Source: Eubacteriales bacterium
Lineage (GTDB): Bacteria; Bacillota_A; Clostridia; Christensenellales; Aristaeellaceae
DNA length: 10,406 nt
NCBI GenBank assembly: GCA_029974855.1
Contig: JARKQO010000107.1
Span: forward strand, 1 to 10,406
Direction of reading: 5' to 3'
Position 1 is the stretch's first letter. Each line of letters opens with the position of its first letter. Shown here one piece after another: positions 1 to 6,615 of this stretch. A program made the translations under genes and the position numbers. Below the pieces are notes generated by a model. That model was not told where the DNA came from and did not search any database. It saw nothing but the letters and a program-made list of their open reading frames with translations.

Positions 1-331
1 GGGCCTGCTGGGCCAGGCCCAGGCCAAAGCAGGCCGGGTCCAAGGCCAGCCGGTGGAGGGTGGCGGGCCGCAGGCCAAAATGCCAGGCCAGGCCCCCGTA
101 CACCTCCTCCTGCCTGGGGGAGATCACAAAGGCCCCCACCAGCCGCCCGTCCTCGTCCATCCGGTAGAGGACGCCCTGGGCGATGTCCTCCCGCAGGATG
201 TCCGGGTTGGGGTACGCGCCCCACTCCCACTGGCTCAGGCCCCGGCGGCGCATGTCCGCGATCACCTTGCGGAACAGCTCGCAAAGGCTCTGGTGTTCCT
301 CCGGCTTTACCACCCGAAAGTGCAAGCTCAT
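1..331 (-). CDS. GNAT-family N-acetyltransferase, N-terminal part (cut by window edge)
   Basis: Probably transfers an acetyl group from acetyl-CoA to an amine; the substrate cannot be told. The first 110 residues are visible and the frame runs open off the left edge. It begins MSLHFRVVKPEEH, a typical GNAT first strand (V-x-P-E-E). Next come an acidic/aromatic segment, a central strand near residues 64-70 (LVGAFVI) and LHRLALDP at about 92-99. The last is the usual strand before the acetyl-CoA pyrophosphate loop, here GLGLAQQ at 103-109. The ATG at 331-329 overlaps the exporter stop codon as ATGA, and GGAGG lies 7 bases upstream, so the two genes are probably translationally coupled. The family call is made by eye from these motifs. 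The C-terminal half is missing only because the window ends. Confidence 0.8.
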   Translation of the reverse strand, partial: MSLHFRVVKPEEHQSLCELFRKVIADMRRRGLSQWEWGAYPNPDILREDIAQGVLYRMDEDGRLVGAFVISPRQEEVYGGLAWHFGLRPATLHRLALDPACFGLGLAQQA

Positions 332-2097
332 AGGTTTTCCTCCGTATACATGCGGTATAGCTGATAGTACTTGCCCCTGCGGGCCATGAGCTCCTGGTGG
401 GTGCCCTGCTCCTCTACGCCCTTTTCCGTCAGCACCCAGATGGTGTCGGCGTTTTTGATGGTGGTGAGCCTGTGGGCGATGGTGAAGGTGGTGCGGCCCA
501 CGCTCAGCTCCTCCAAGGACTGCTGCACCAGCCGCTCGCTCTCGTTGTCCAAGGCGCTGGTGGCCTCGTCCAGAATTAGGATCGGCGGGTTTTTCAGGAA
601 CACCCGGGCGATAGAGACGCGCTGCTTCTGGCCGCCGGAGAGCTTCACCCCCCGCTCTCCCACAAAGGTGTGGTACCCATCAGGCAGCTGCAGGATGAAC
701 TCGTGGGCCCCGGCCCTTTGGGCCGCCAGCACCACTTCCTCCTGGGAGGCCCCGGGCTTCCCGTAGGCGATGTTGTCGTACACGGTGCCGCTGAACATAT
801 ACACGTCCTGCTGCACCACGCCGATGTTCTCCCGCAGGCTTTTCTGGGTCAGATGGGCAATGTCCTGGCCGTCAATCAAAATCCGCCCGGAGGTCACGTT
901 GTAAAACCGGGGGATCAGGTTGCATAACGTGGTTTTGCCGCCGCCGCTGGGGCCCACCAAGGCCACCCGCAGGCCCTGCTGCACATGAAGGTTCAAATCC
1001 GCCAGCACGGTTTTCTCATCGTCGTCATAGTGGAAGCTCACGTTTTCAAAGGTGATCTCCCCCTGTACGTCCTTCAGCTCCACCGCGTCCGGGGCGTCCT
1101 GAATGTCCGGCTCCACGTCCATGATCTCGCAGAAGCGCTCAATGCCGGTCATGCCCTGCTGGAACTGCTCCGTAAACTCCACGATCCTGCGGATGGAGGT
1201 CAGCAGCATGCTCACATACAGCAGATAGGCCATGTAATCCGGGGCGGTGATGGCGCCCTTCATCAAAAACAGCGCCCCTGCCACCACCACCACGATGTAC
1301 ATCAGCCCGTCAAAGGCCCGCACGCTGGTGTGGAACCCGGCCATGTAGCGGTAGCTGAGGCTTTTGATGTTCACGAAGCGCTGGTTCCCCTCCTGGAACT
1401 TGTGCACCTCCATGGGCTCGTTGGCAAAGGACTTCACCACCCGGATCCCCAGCAGGCTGTCCTCTACCTGGGCGTTGATCTCCCCCACCTGATGCCGCCG
1501 CTCCTGGAACGCCTGCCGCATCAGCCGGTTGAAGTAGCGCACGCTCACCAGCATCAGCGGCAAAATGGCGAAGATGATCAGCGTCAGCACCGGGTTGACC
1601 CCCATCAAAATCACGAAGGAGGCGGTGATCTTCACCACCGCGATCAAAAACTCCTCCGGGCAGTGGTGGGCAAACTCCGTCACCTCGAACAGATCGCTGG
1701 TGATCCGGGACATGATCTGGCCGATTTTGGCGTTGCTGTAATAGGAGAAATCCAGGCGCTGGAGGTGGGCGAACAGGTCGTGGCGCATGTCGCTCTCCAG
1801 CCTGGTGCCCATGATGTGCCCGGTGGAGTTCATGTAGTAGTTGGCCAACGCGTCAATCACCCGCAGTGCCACGTACAGGGCCCCCACCCGCAGCACGTAG
1901 CCCACGGTGAGCAGCGCCAAATGGTTGGCGGCCAAATCCGTGATGTTGCGCACGATCAGCGGCAAAGCCAAGTCGCACAAGGTGGTCAGGGCGGCGCAGA
2001 GCAAATCCAGGGCCAAAATGCCCCAATACTTGCGGTAGTAGGGAAGGAAGCGCTTCAGCAGCACGGAGGTCTTCATGGTATGGCGTTGTTCTTTCAT
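328..2097 (-). CDS. ABC exporter, fused transmembrane and ATPase domains (MsbA/MdlB-like)
   Basis: A 589-residue half-transporter that uses ATP to export a lipid, drug or peptide; it should work in the membrane as a dimer. Six membrane segments lie at roughly 25-49, 63-85, 150-166, 168-187, 262-280 and 288-304, with the typical exporter motif GQIMSRITSDL at 126-136. The ATPase domain has an A-loop tyrosine (Y357), Walker A GPSGGGKT (382-389), Q-loop Q430, signature LSGGQ (486-490), Walker B ILILDE ending at D510-E511, D-loop SALD and H-loop H542. All catalytic residues are intact, so a homodimer is plausible; no partner half-transporter is in the window. The start at 2097 has AAAGGAG about 10 bases upstream. 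The internal Met8 has no such site. The next gene overlaps its stop by ATGA. Substrate unknown. Confidence 0.93.
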   Translation of the reverse strand: MKEQRHTMKTSVLLKRFLPYYRKYWGILALDLLCAALTTLCDLALPLIVRNITDLAANHLALLTVGYVLRVGALYVALRVIDALANYYMNSTGHIMGTRLESDMRHDLFAHLQRLDFSYYSNAKIGQIMSRITSDLFEVTEFAHHCPEEFLIAVVKITASFVILMGVNPVLTLIIFAILPLMLVSVRYFNRLMRQAFQERRHQVGEINAQVEDSLLGIRVVKSFANEPMEVHKFQEGNQRFVNIKSLSYRYMAGFHTSVRAFDGLMYIVVVVAGALFLMKGAITAPDYMAYLLYVSMLLTSIRRIVEFTEQFQQGMTGIERFCEIMDVEPDIQDAPDAVELKDVQGEITFENVSFHYDDDEKTVLADLNLHVQQGLRVALVGPSGGGKTTLCNLIPRFYNVTSGRILIDGQDIAHLTQKSLRENIGVVQQDVYMFSGTVYDNIAYGKPGASQEEVVLAAQRAGAHEFILQLPDGYHTFVGERGVKLSGGQKQRVSIARVFLKNPPILILDEATSALDNESERLVQQSLEELSVGRTTFTIAHRLTTIKNADTIWVLTEKGVEEQGTHQELMARRGKYYQLYRMYTEENL

Positions 2098-2135
2098 GGG
2101 GGGGATGCTCCTTTGGTATGGGATCGGCCTCTTCC

Positions 2136-2921
2136 TTACGAGCCCGGGGCCTTGGGCTGCAACAGGGTGGTTTGCTTCAGCAGCGCGGCCAAATCGCCGC
2201 TGTGGGCCTTGGGGCAGGTGACGGCGTACACCGCCCCGTCCTGCTGGCCGAAGATGCAGATGCTCTGGGCATTGTCCATGCGCACGGCGTCGATGCCAGC
2301 CAAAGCGTACAGGCTGTACAGGCTCAGGCTGGCCTGCCGCCCCGCCTCCAGCAAGGCCACGGCCTGGGTGGGCCGCAGGCTTTCCACCACCAGCGTCTGG
2401 CCGTCCTCAAAGGCGTACTCCAGCACGGCCCGGCGGGCATAGGTCCCCTGAAAGGCCGTGTCGTACAAGGTGCACTTTTGAAGGCTCAGCCCCCCGTACA
2501 GGGCCAAAATGGGCTTGCCGAAGCTGGCCGCCAACCCCGGAAGGTCGGCGCTGCCCGTGGCCTGGATCGCCGCCATGGGCACCCGGATCTTCTCCTCCTG
2601 GAGGGGCGGGGCTTCCACGGCCATGCTGTCCGGCTCCCCCAGCAGCAAAAACACGTACACCAAGGCCAGGGCCAGCACCCCCAGCACCCCCAGGCAGATC
2701 CGCTTCAGGATCACCACCCAGCGCTTGGGAGGGGGCTGGGCCGCTTCCTCGTTGGTGAGGGCCGCCTGGGGGGGCAGCACGTCCTTGGGCTTTTCGGGGC
2801 GCGGGGGCACCCGGCCCTGGCTGGGCACATCCCTGGGCATGCCCTGGGGGGCGCTGCGGGGCTGGACCTGGCCCGAGCCGTTGCCCTGCTCCCGGCGAAA
2901 TGGGTTGCGGATTCCTTGCAA
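2136..2921 (-). CDS. Single-pass membrane protein with Pro-rich cytoplasmic tail, unknown function
   Basis: A 261-residue protein I do not recognise. Residues 1-66 are rich in Pro, Gln, Arg and Gly and look disordered. A basic stretch (K66, R67, K73, R74) precedes one hydrophobic segment at about 72-94, which suggests N-inside, C-outside. The outer part of about 165 residues has no metal or catalytic motif I can name; it has only three cysteines, C150, C222 and C236. The start is a TTG at 2921-2919. A perfect AGGAGG sits 8 bases upstream and the first in-frame ATG is 27 codons later, so TTG is strongly preferred. It lies 65 bases after the zinc-ribbon gene and 38 bases before the exporter, in one operon. 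A sensor, scaffold or accessory of the exporter is possible, but nothing in the sequence shows which. Confidence 0.8.
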   Translation of the reverse strand: MQGIRNPFRREQGNGSGQVQPRSAPQGMPRDVPSQGRVPPRPEKPKDVLPPQAALTNEEAAQPPPKRWVVILKRICLGVLGVLALALVYVFLLLGEPDSMAVEAPPLQEEKIRVPMAAIQATGSADLPGLAASFGKPILALYGGLSLQKCTLYDTAFQGTYARRAVLEYAFEDGQTLVVESLRPTQAVALLEAGRQASLSLYSLYALAGIDAVRMDNAQSICIFGQQDGAVYAVTCPKAHSGDLAALLKQTTLLQPKAPGS

Positions 2922-2929
2922 TGCTGTTT

Positions 2930-2935
2930 CCTCCT
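2930..2935 (-). promoter_or_regulatory. Strong Shine-Dalgarno that fixes a TTG start
   Basis: The minus strand reads AGGAGG, then an 8-base spacer, then TTG at 2921-2919. This is full complementarity to the 16S rRNA 3' end at ideal spacing, and no ATG or GTG lies in frame close by. It is the main evidence for the start of the Pro-rich membrane protein. Confidence 0.8.
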
Positions 2936-2949
2936 AGCCGGGGCTTTGG

Positions 2950-2988
2950 GGCCCCGGGCCGTGACAATAGGGCGGCCGAGCCGGGGCC
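2950..2988 (-). other. GC-rich hairpin just after the zinc-ribbon gene stop
   Basis: In the transcript, GGCCCCGG (2988-2981) can pair with CCGGGGCC (2957-2950). An inner GCCG/CGGC stem (2976-2973 with 2961-2958) stacks beyond a four-base bulge, leaving an 11-base loop. It begins at the zinc-ribbon gene stop codon and ends 15 bases before the AGGAGG of the next gene. No U-run follows, so it is not a standard intrinsic terminator. An RNA-processing or stability element inside the operon is possible. The high GC content means chance pairing cannot be excluded. Confidence 0.4.
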
Positions 2989-3713
2989 TACCCCCTGGGC
3001 ACCGGCAGGCCCTCCTTGCGCAGGGCCTCCTCCAGCCACTTGGTCTCCCCGGCCATGTCCTGGGTGAAGGCCTGGTACAAGGCCCAGGCCAGCAGCTCCT
3101 GGCGCTGGGGGGGCAGCTCCCCGTCCTGGCGGATGTTCTGGATCATGGCGCTCACCGGGTCCGCCAGCAGCTTGGGGGCCCGGCTGTCCATGCCGAAGCC
3201 GAAGATACGGCGCATATATACGGAGTCCCCCCGCAAAAACAGCCGGATGAACTCCAGCCCCAGGCGGACCAGGTATTCCCGCAAAAAGGCCTCCCCATGG
3301 GGGCTCAGCTCCAGGCATTTGTCCAGCTGGGGATGGTCGAAGAACTCGCGGCGCATCTCCTCCTGCTTCTTCTGGGAAAAGTCCTTGGGCTTCAGGTACA
3401 GCATCCACAGATGGCATTTGATTACGGAAAAGTCCACGTCCCGGCCTGTGCGCTGGTGGAGCCTGCCCAGAAACAGCAGCTCCCTGGCAATGGCCAGGCT
3501 GTCCGGGAAACGCTGCTGGGCCTGGGTCAGCAGCTCAAAGCGCTTCTTGGGGTCGCTGAGCTCCTGGGCCTTCCGGGCCAGCTCCAGGGCCTCCTGAGGC
3601 TCCTCCTCCTTGGGCTGCGCCTGGCCCAGGGCTCCGCCGCAATAGGGGCAAAAGGCCGCCCCGTCCTTCCATTCCTGCTCTTTCCCGCAATGGGGGCAGC
3701 TGTACTGTGCCAT
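2988..3713 (-). CDS. Zinc-ribbon protein with helical C-terminal domain, unknown function
   Basis: A 241-residue soluble protein, first gene of a minus-strand operon. It begins MAQYSCPHCGKEQ: C6, C9, C22 and C25 form two CPxC knuckles of a short zinc ribbon (residues 4-27), of the kind placed at the N-terminus of many bacterial proteins. A Glu/Pro linker follows (about 30-40). The rest is helical, with charged repeats such as EALELARKAQELSDPKKRF that could be a TPR-like helix pair. I cannot name that domain. The start at 3713 was chosen because GGAGG lies 7 bases upstream. The open frame continues to an ATG at 3809, but that extension crosses the predicted promoter at 3780-3809, so it is not translated. 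Likely cytoplasmic; its relation to the downstream membrane protein and exporter is unknown. Confidence 0.82.
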   Translation of the reverse strand: MAQYSCPHCGKEQEWKDGAAFCPYCGGALGQAQPKEEEPQEALELARKAQELSDPKKRFELLTQAQQRFPDSLAIARELLFLGRLHQRTGRDVDFSVIKCHLWMLYLKPKDFSQKKQEEMRREFFDHPQLDKCLELSPHGEAFLREYLVRLGLEFIRLFLRGDSVYMRRIFGFGMDSRAPKLLADPVSAMIQNIRQDGELPPQRQELLAWALYQAFTQDMAGETKWLEEALRKEGLPVPRG

Positions 3714-3779
3714 CCCTTTCCCTCCCTTTCCTCCCGGGGGCCGGGAACCAGGCAAACCGCCTGTCCCCTTCATTTCCGC

Positions 3780-3809
3780 ATTGTACCACAAGCGGAGGCA
3801 AAATGCCAC
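3780..3809 (-). promoter_or_regulatory. Predicted extended -10 promoter for the zinc-ribbon/exporter operon
   Basis: The minus strand carries TACAAT at 3785-3780 (5 of 6 matches to TATAAT) directly preceded by TGG, an extended -10. A weak -35, GTGGCA at 3809-3804 (4 of 6), lies 18 bases upstream. Transcription would start near 3773, giving a leader of about 60 bases before the ATG at 3713. Confidence 0.6.
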
Positions 3810-3886
3810 CGGGCCTCATGGGTAAGGCCTTTGATTTTGTTTTGCCGCCGGTTTGTCCCCGGAGGAGATTCTCCCTGCCCCTTCCC

Positions 3887-3915
3887 TTGCCAGGAACGCC
3901 CCTTTTTGATATGAT
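3887..3915 (+). promoter_or_regulatory. Predicted sigma-A promoter for the DUF5665-lspA-rluD operon
   Basis: TTGCCA at 3887-3892 (5 of 6 to TTGACA), a 17-base spacer, then TATGAT at 3910-3915 (5 of 6 to TATAAT). TGA immediately before the -10 adds an extended -10 motif. The predicted start is near 3922, about 50 bases before the ATG at 3974. The element lies in an AT-richer island of a GC-rich region. Confidence 0.72.
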
Positions 3916-3973
3916 GGGAAGGCAATATTTGCCGTGGGATTGGGCACAATGCCGGATGAGGAGGTGTGTGCCC

Positions 3974-4411
3974 ATGGGGGATTGGCGGCCGCCGGAGAAG
4001 CCCGGAGAACCCGGGGAACCAGGGGAATCCCGGGAGCCCTGCGAACCCCGGGAGCCCGCGCAAGCGGCGTCCGTCCCTCAGGCCCCTGAGAGCCCGGAAC
4101 CCGCCACGCCCGCCGCCTCCCCCGGGCCGGAGGGCAAGGCCGGCTTGGCGGCCCGGCAGATCGACCGCTGGATCGCCCACATGGAGCGGCTGGGCCTGGC
4201 GGACTACGTGCGCTACGCGGACGACAAGCGCCGGGTGTTCTGGTCCAACTTCCTGGGGGGCGTGGCCCGGGGGGTGGGCATGGCGGTGGGCTTTACCATT
4301 CTGGGGGCCGTGCTGGTGCTGATTTTGCAAAATCTGGCCAAGCGCAATCTGCCCCTGATCGGGGACGCTTTGGCCCAGATTGTATCCATCGTTCAAAAAA
4401 GGCTGGAGTAG
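3974..4411 (+). CDS. DUF5665-family membrane protein with Pro/Glu-rich N-terminal tail
   Basis: A 145-residue protein. The C-terminal half (about 62-145) resembles the DUF5665 family of Firmicutes. A soluble helix (RQIDRWIAHMERLGLADYV) leads into FWSNFLGGVARGVG at 89-102, a hydrophobic segment at about 101-119, and NLPLIGDALAQIV near the end. The N-terminal 55 residues are low-complexity Pro/Glu/Gly/Ala made partly by a 9-base tandem repeat; this tail is probably disordered and is not part of the family core. The ATG at 3974 has AGGAGG 9 bases upstream. The open frame extends to 3707 but crosses the promoter, so the longer form is rejected. lspA begins 10 bases after its stop. Biochemical function is unknown; the place before lspA suggests an envelope role, by context only. 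Confidence 0.85.
   Translation: MGDWRPPEKPGEPGEPGESREPCEPREPAQAASVPQAPESPEPATPAASPGPEGKAGLAARQIDRWIAHMERLGLADYVRYADDKRRVFWSNFLGGVARGVGMAVGFTILGAVLVLILQNLAKRNLPLIGDALAQIVSIVQKRLE
4001..4054 (+). repeat. Six tandem 9-bp units inside the DUF5665 gene
   Basis: Six in-frame, imperfect 9-base units run from 4001 to 4054. The consensus is CCC-GGR-GAR (variants CCCGGAGAA, CCCGGGGAA, CCAGGGGAA, TCCCGGGAG, CCCTGCGAA, CCCCGGGAG). They encode P-G-E, P-G-E, P-G-E, S-R-E, P-C-E, P-R-E. The first units are nearly identical and the later ones have diverged. Confidence 0.85.
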
Positions 4412-4421
4412 GGGGTAGGCC

Positions 4422-4907
4422 ATGCTGTTGTTTTGGGGCATTTTGGCGGCTGTGGCGGTTTTGGACCGGGCCGCCAAGCTGTGGGCCGCTGCGGCGCTGA
4501 GGGGCGGGAGGGGCCTGGTGGTCCTCCACCGGCTGCTGGAGATGCGCTACACCCAGAACAGGGGCATGGCCCTGGGCTTTTTGGCGGGCCAATGGCTGGC
4601 CAATCTGGCGCTGCCCGTGGTGGCAGTGGTGGTGTGGGTGCTGCTGGGGCGGCGCTATGAGCCCACCCGGTTCAAGCGGGTGGCCAGCGCCTTGATGCTG
4701 GGGGGCTTTGTGGGCAACTTCCTGGACCGGCTGCTCTTTGGCTATGTGGTGGACATGATCTACTTCCCCTGGCTGCCCTGGTTTGTGTGCAACGTGGCGG
4801 ACATCGCCATTTGCGCGGGGGTGGTGATGCTGGTGGTGAGCCTGCTGCTGCGCCCCCGGGATTGGAGAGAGAAGCGTGCAGAGGATGAAGGGGCAAGCGC
4901 CCCGTAG
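4422..4907 (+). CDS. lspA: Lipoprotein signal peptidase (signal peptidase II)
   Basis: An integral membrane aspartyl protease that cuts the signal peptide from diacylglyceryl-prolipoproteins just before the lipid-modified cysteine. The 161-residue length is normal. Four hydrophobic segments lie at about 2-24, 58-75, 88-106 and 123-147. The family motifs are present in order: LDRAAK (D15, K19), NRGMALG (46-52), GGFVGNFLDR (94-103), VVDMIYF with catalytic D111, and NVADIAI with catalytic D127. The only departure is Leu where NxGxAF usually has Phe (L51). The ATG is 10 bases after the DUF5665 stop, with GGGGG 6 bases upstream. The next gene starts 32 bases before the lspA stop, a compact operon. 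An lspA gene followed by an rluD-type gene is a known Firmicutes arrangement (lspA-ylyB in Bacillus subtilis). Confidence 0.96.
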   Translation: MLLFWGILAAVAVLDRAAKLWAAAALRGGRGLVVLHRLLEMRYTQNRGMALGFLAGQWLANLALPVVAVVVWVLLGRRYEPTRFKRVASALMLGGFVGNFLDRLLFGYVVDMIYFPWLPWFVCNVADIAICAGVVMLVVSLLLRPRDWREKRAEDEGASAP

Positions 4908-5832
4908 CGGACGGCTGGACGTGCTGCTGTGCGAGCTGTTCGGAGGCAGCCGCTCCGCCTGCGCCAAGGCCATTGATCAGGGCCGGGTGCTGGTGGACGG
5001 CCAGCCGGCGGCGAAGGCCTCCCAGGGGGTGGCCCCCGGGGCGGAGCTGTCCATGGAGGCGCCCCAGGCCGTGGACTCCCCCGTGGAGCGGGAGGACATC
5101 CCCCTGGAAATCCTCTACCAGGACGGCGATCTGGCTGTGGTGGTGAAGCCCTATGGCATGGTGGTGCACCCGGCGGCGGGGAACGAAAGCGGCACCTTGG
5201 TGAACGCGCTGCTCTTCGCCCTGGAGGGCCTCAGCGGCATCGGCGGGGTGAAGCGCCCGGGCATTGTCCACCGCCTGGACAAGGATACCAGCGGCCTGCT
5301 GCTGGTGGCCAAGAACGACGGGGCCCACCTGGCCTTAAGCAGGCAGTTGGCCCGGCGCGCCATGGAGAAGCGCTACCTGGCGGTGGTGGAGGGAGCCATG
5401 AAGGAGGAAAGCGGCCTCATCGACGTTCCCATCGCCCGGAGCCAGCGGGACCGCAAAAAGATGGCGGCGGACCCCCGGGGCCGGGAGGCCCTGACCCGGT
5501 GGCGGCTGCTGGAGGCCATGAAGGACTGCTCCTTGCTGGATGTGAAGATCGACACGGGCCGCACCCACCAAATCCGGGTGCATATGCGGCACATTCACCA
5601 TCCCGTGGCCGGGGACCCCCTCTACGGGCACAAAAACGGCGTGAAAGCGCCCAGGCTGATGCTCCACGCCGGATATTTGAGCTTTGACCATCCCCGCACC
5701 GGGGAGCGGATGGGCTTTGTGGCCTTGCCGCCCCAGGACTGGGTTTCGGCTGCCCTAAAGCTGGGACTGGGGGAAGGAACCCTGGAGAAGTGGGCCGGGG
5801 AGAGGGAGCCAAGGCCCGGAGCTTCCCAATAG
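4876..5832 (+). CDS. rluD: RluA/RluD-family 23S rRNA pseudouridine synthase
   Basis: Converts specific uridines in RNA, probably 23S rRNA, to pseudouridine. The 318-residue protein has an N-terminal S4 RNA-binding domain (about 11-60, RLDVLLCELF...GRVLVDGQ). The catalytic domain starts near residue 80 (ILYQDGDLAVVVKPYGMVVHP). The catalytic loop is HRLDKDTSG with D135; RTHQIRVHM begins at R229 and HPVAGDPLYG follows. All hallmark residues are intact. The GTG start at 4876 has GGAG 8 bases upstream. The ATG three codons later (4885) lacks a spaced site, so GTG is preferred. It overlaps lspA by 32 bases in another frame, which suggests coupled translation. The exact target uridines (RluD-like or other) cannot be read from sequence alone. 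It ends 10 bases from the convergent YetF gene. Confidence 0.94.
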   Translation: MQRMKGQAPRSGRLDVLLCELFGGSRSACAKAIDQGRVLVDGQPAAKASQGVAPGAELSMEAPQAVDSPVEREDIPLEILYQDGDLAVVVKPYGMVVHPAAGNESGTLVNALLFALEGLSGIGGVKRPGIVHRLDKDTSGLLLVAKNDGAHLALSRQLARRAMEKRYLAVVEGAMKEESGLIDVPIARSQRDRKKMAADPRGREALTRWRLLEAMKDCSLLDVKIDTGRTHQIRVHMRHIHHPVAGDPLYGHKNGVKAPRLMLHAGYLSFDHPRTGERMGFVALPPQDWVSAALKLGLGEGTLEKWAGEREPRPGASQ

Positions 5833-5842
5833 CCACATCCCC

Positions 5843-6547
5843 CTAGAACTCTATCTTCGCCGCTTCCCAGGTCTTTTCATACAGGCTCAGGTCCCCCTCC
5901 CGGTTGGCCATGCCCAGCAGAATATCCTCAGGCCGGGTGAACCCTTGCTTCTCCCAGCCCTTTTGGAGCCAGCCTTCGTCAAAGCCCAGGGAGTGCAAGG
6001 CCTGGCTCACCACCCGGCCGTCCAGGATCACCGGCAGCGACGGCTCCGGGGAGGCCGGGGCCTGGCTCATGTCGGCGGGGGTCAGGGGCCGGTTCTCCGC
6101 CAAAGGCAGAAAGCTCATTTTGCCGTTTACCTCCAAAATCACCATTTGCAGCTGGGACAGGTCAAAATAGCCCCCGGCGCGGCATTCGGTCAGAAATTCG
6201 TTCAGGTCCAGCTTAGCCTTTTTCAGGTTTTGAAAGTAGAGGGTCCCCCGGGAAAACAGCACCAAAGGCTCCCCCAAAATGAAGCGGCGCAGGCGCAAAG
6301 AATGGGTATCCGCTACGTTGATGAGGCCTGTGGCCCCGCCGTAGATCACCAGGGCCAACAGTCCCAGCCATCCCCCCTCGGAGGGGTGAACGGCGATTTC
6401 CCCCGCGATGGAACCCATGGAGATCCCCGCGATATAGTCAAAGAGGGTCAGCTGGCTCATTTGGCGGTTGCCCAGCCACTTGGTGATGAAGAACAAAGCC
6501 ACCACGGACAACAGACTGGACAAAACCACTTGCAAAAGGTCCGCCAT
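5843..6547 (-). CDS. YetF/DUF421-family membrane protein
   Basis: A 234-residue protein of the DUF421 (YetF) family, of uncertain function and common in spore-forming Firmicutes. Three membrane segments lie at about 3-22, 35-52 and 60-78. The family motif WLGNRQMSQLTLFDYIAGISMGSIA spans 24-48. The cytoplasmic part contains EPLVLFSRGTL (93-103), the helix NLKKAKLDLNEFL, and FDLSQLQMVILEVNGKMSF (128-146), all typical. The start at 6547 was chosen because the preceding GGGAGGGG is a good ribosome binding site and the first membrane helix then begins at once. Upstream in-frame ATGs at 6571 and 6709 would add a non-hydrophobic, comF-overlapping tail. The binding site lies in the arm of a strong hairpin, so translation may be restrained. 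It is the last gene after recD2 and comF, 68 bases past the comF stop. Confidence 0.92.
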   Translation of the reverse strand: MADLLQVVLSSLLSVVALFFITKWLGNRQMSQLTLFDYIAGISMGSIAGEIAVHPSEGGWLGLLALVIYGGATGLINVADTHSLRLRRFILGEPLVLFSRGTLYFQNLKKAKLDLNEFLTECRAGGYFDLSQLQMVILEVNGKMSFLPLAENRPLTPADMSQAPASPEPSLPVILDGRVVSQALHSLGFDEGWLQKGWEKQGFTRPEDILLGMANREGDLSLYEKTWEAAKIEF

Positions 6548-6550
6548 ACG

Positions 6551-6603
6551 CCCATCCCCTCCCTGATGCATACCGAAGGAGTATGCCCCGGGGAGGGGAT
6601 GGG
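6551..6603 (-). promoter_or_regulatory. Long hairpin that sequesters the YetF gene ribosome binding site
   Basis: A perfect 13-bp inverted repeat, CCCATCCCCTCCC at 6551-6563 and GGGAGGGGATGGG at 6591-6603, encloses a perfect 6-bp one (GCATAC 6568-6573, GTATGC 6581-6586). The apical loop is 7 bases and a 4x4 internal loop separates the stems. In the comF-yetF transcript the 3' arm is GGGAGGGGATGGG, which holds the Shine-Dalgarno 3 bases from the ATG. The 5' arm is therefore an anti-Shine-Dalgarno. No U-run follows, so it is not a typical terminator. I infer translational control or RNA processing; no ligand domain is visible. Confidence 0.7.
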
Positions 6604-6615
6604 TATACCGGCGGC

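Noticed and set aside
985..2442. 485-codon plus-strand open frame
   Set aside because: Antisense to the exporter and the membrane-protein gene; no recognisable motif and no ribosome binding site.
2407..3417. 336-codon minus-strand open frame rich in Gly, Pro and Ala
   Set aside because: It is in another frame of two better-supported genes and crosses their boundary; the composition is a GC artefact.
2118..3914. 598-codon plus-strand open frame
   Set aside because: It is antisense to the zinc-ribbon and membrane-protein genes and rich in Gln, His, Gly, Leu and Pro with no domain. It is a product of G/C-biased third positions in the real minus-strand genes.
6551..6603. Intrinsic terminator after comF
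   Set aside because: The stem is strong, but the sequence after it on the minus strand is CGTATGGCGG with no U-run, and the yetF start follows at once.
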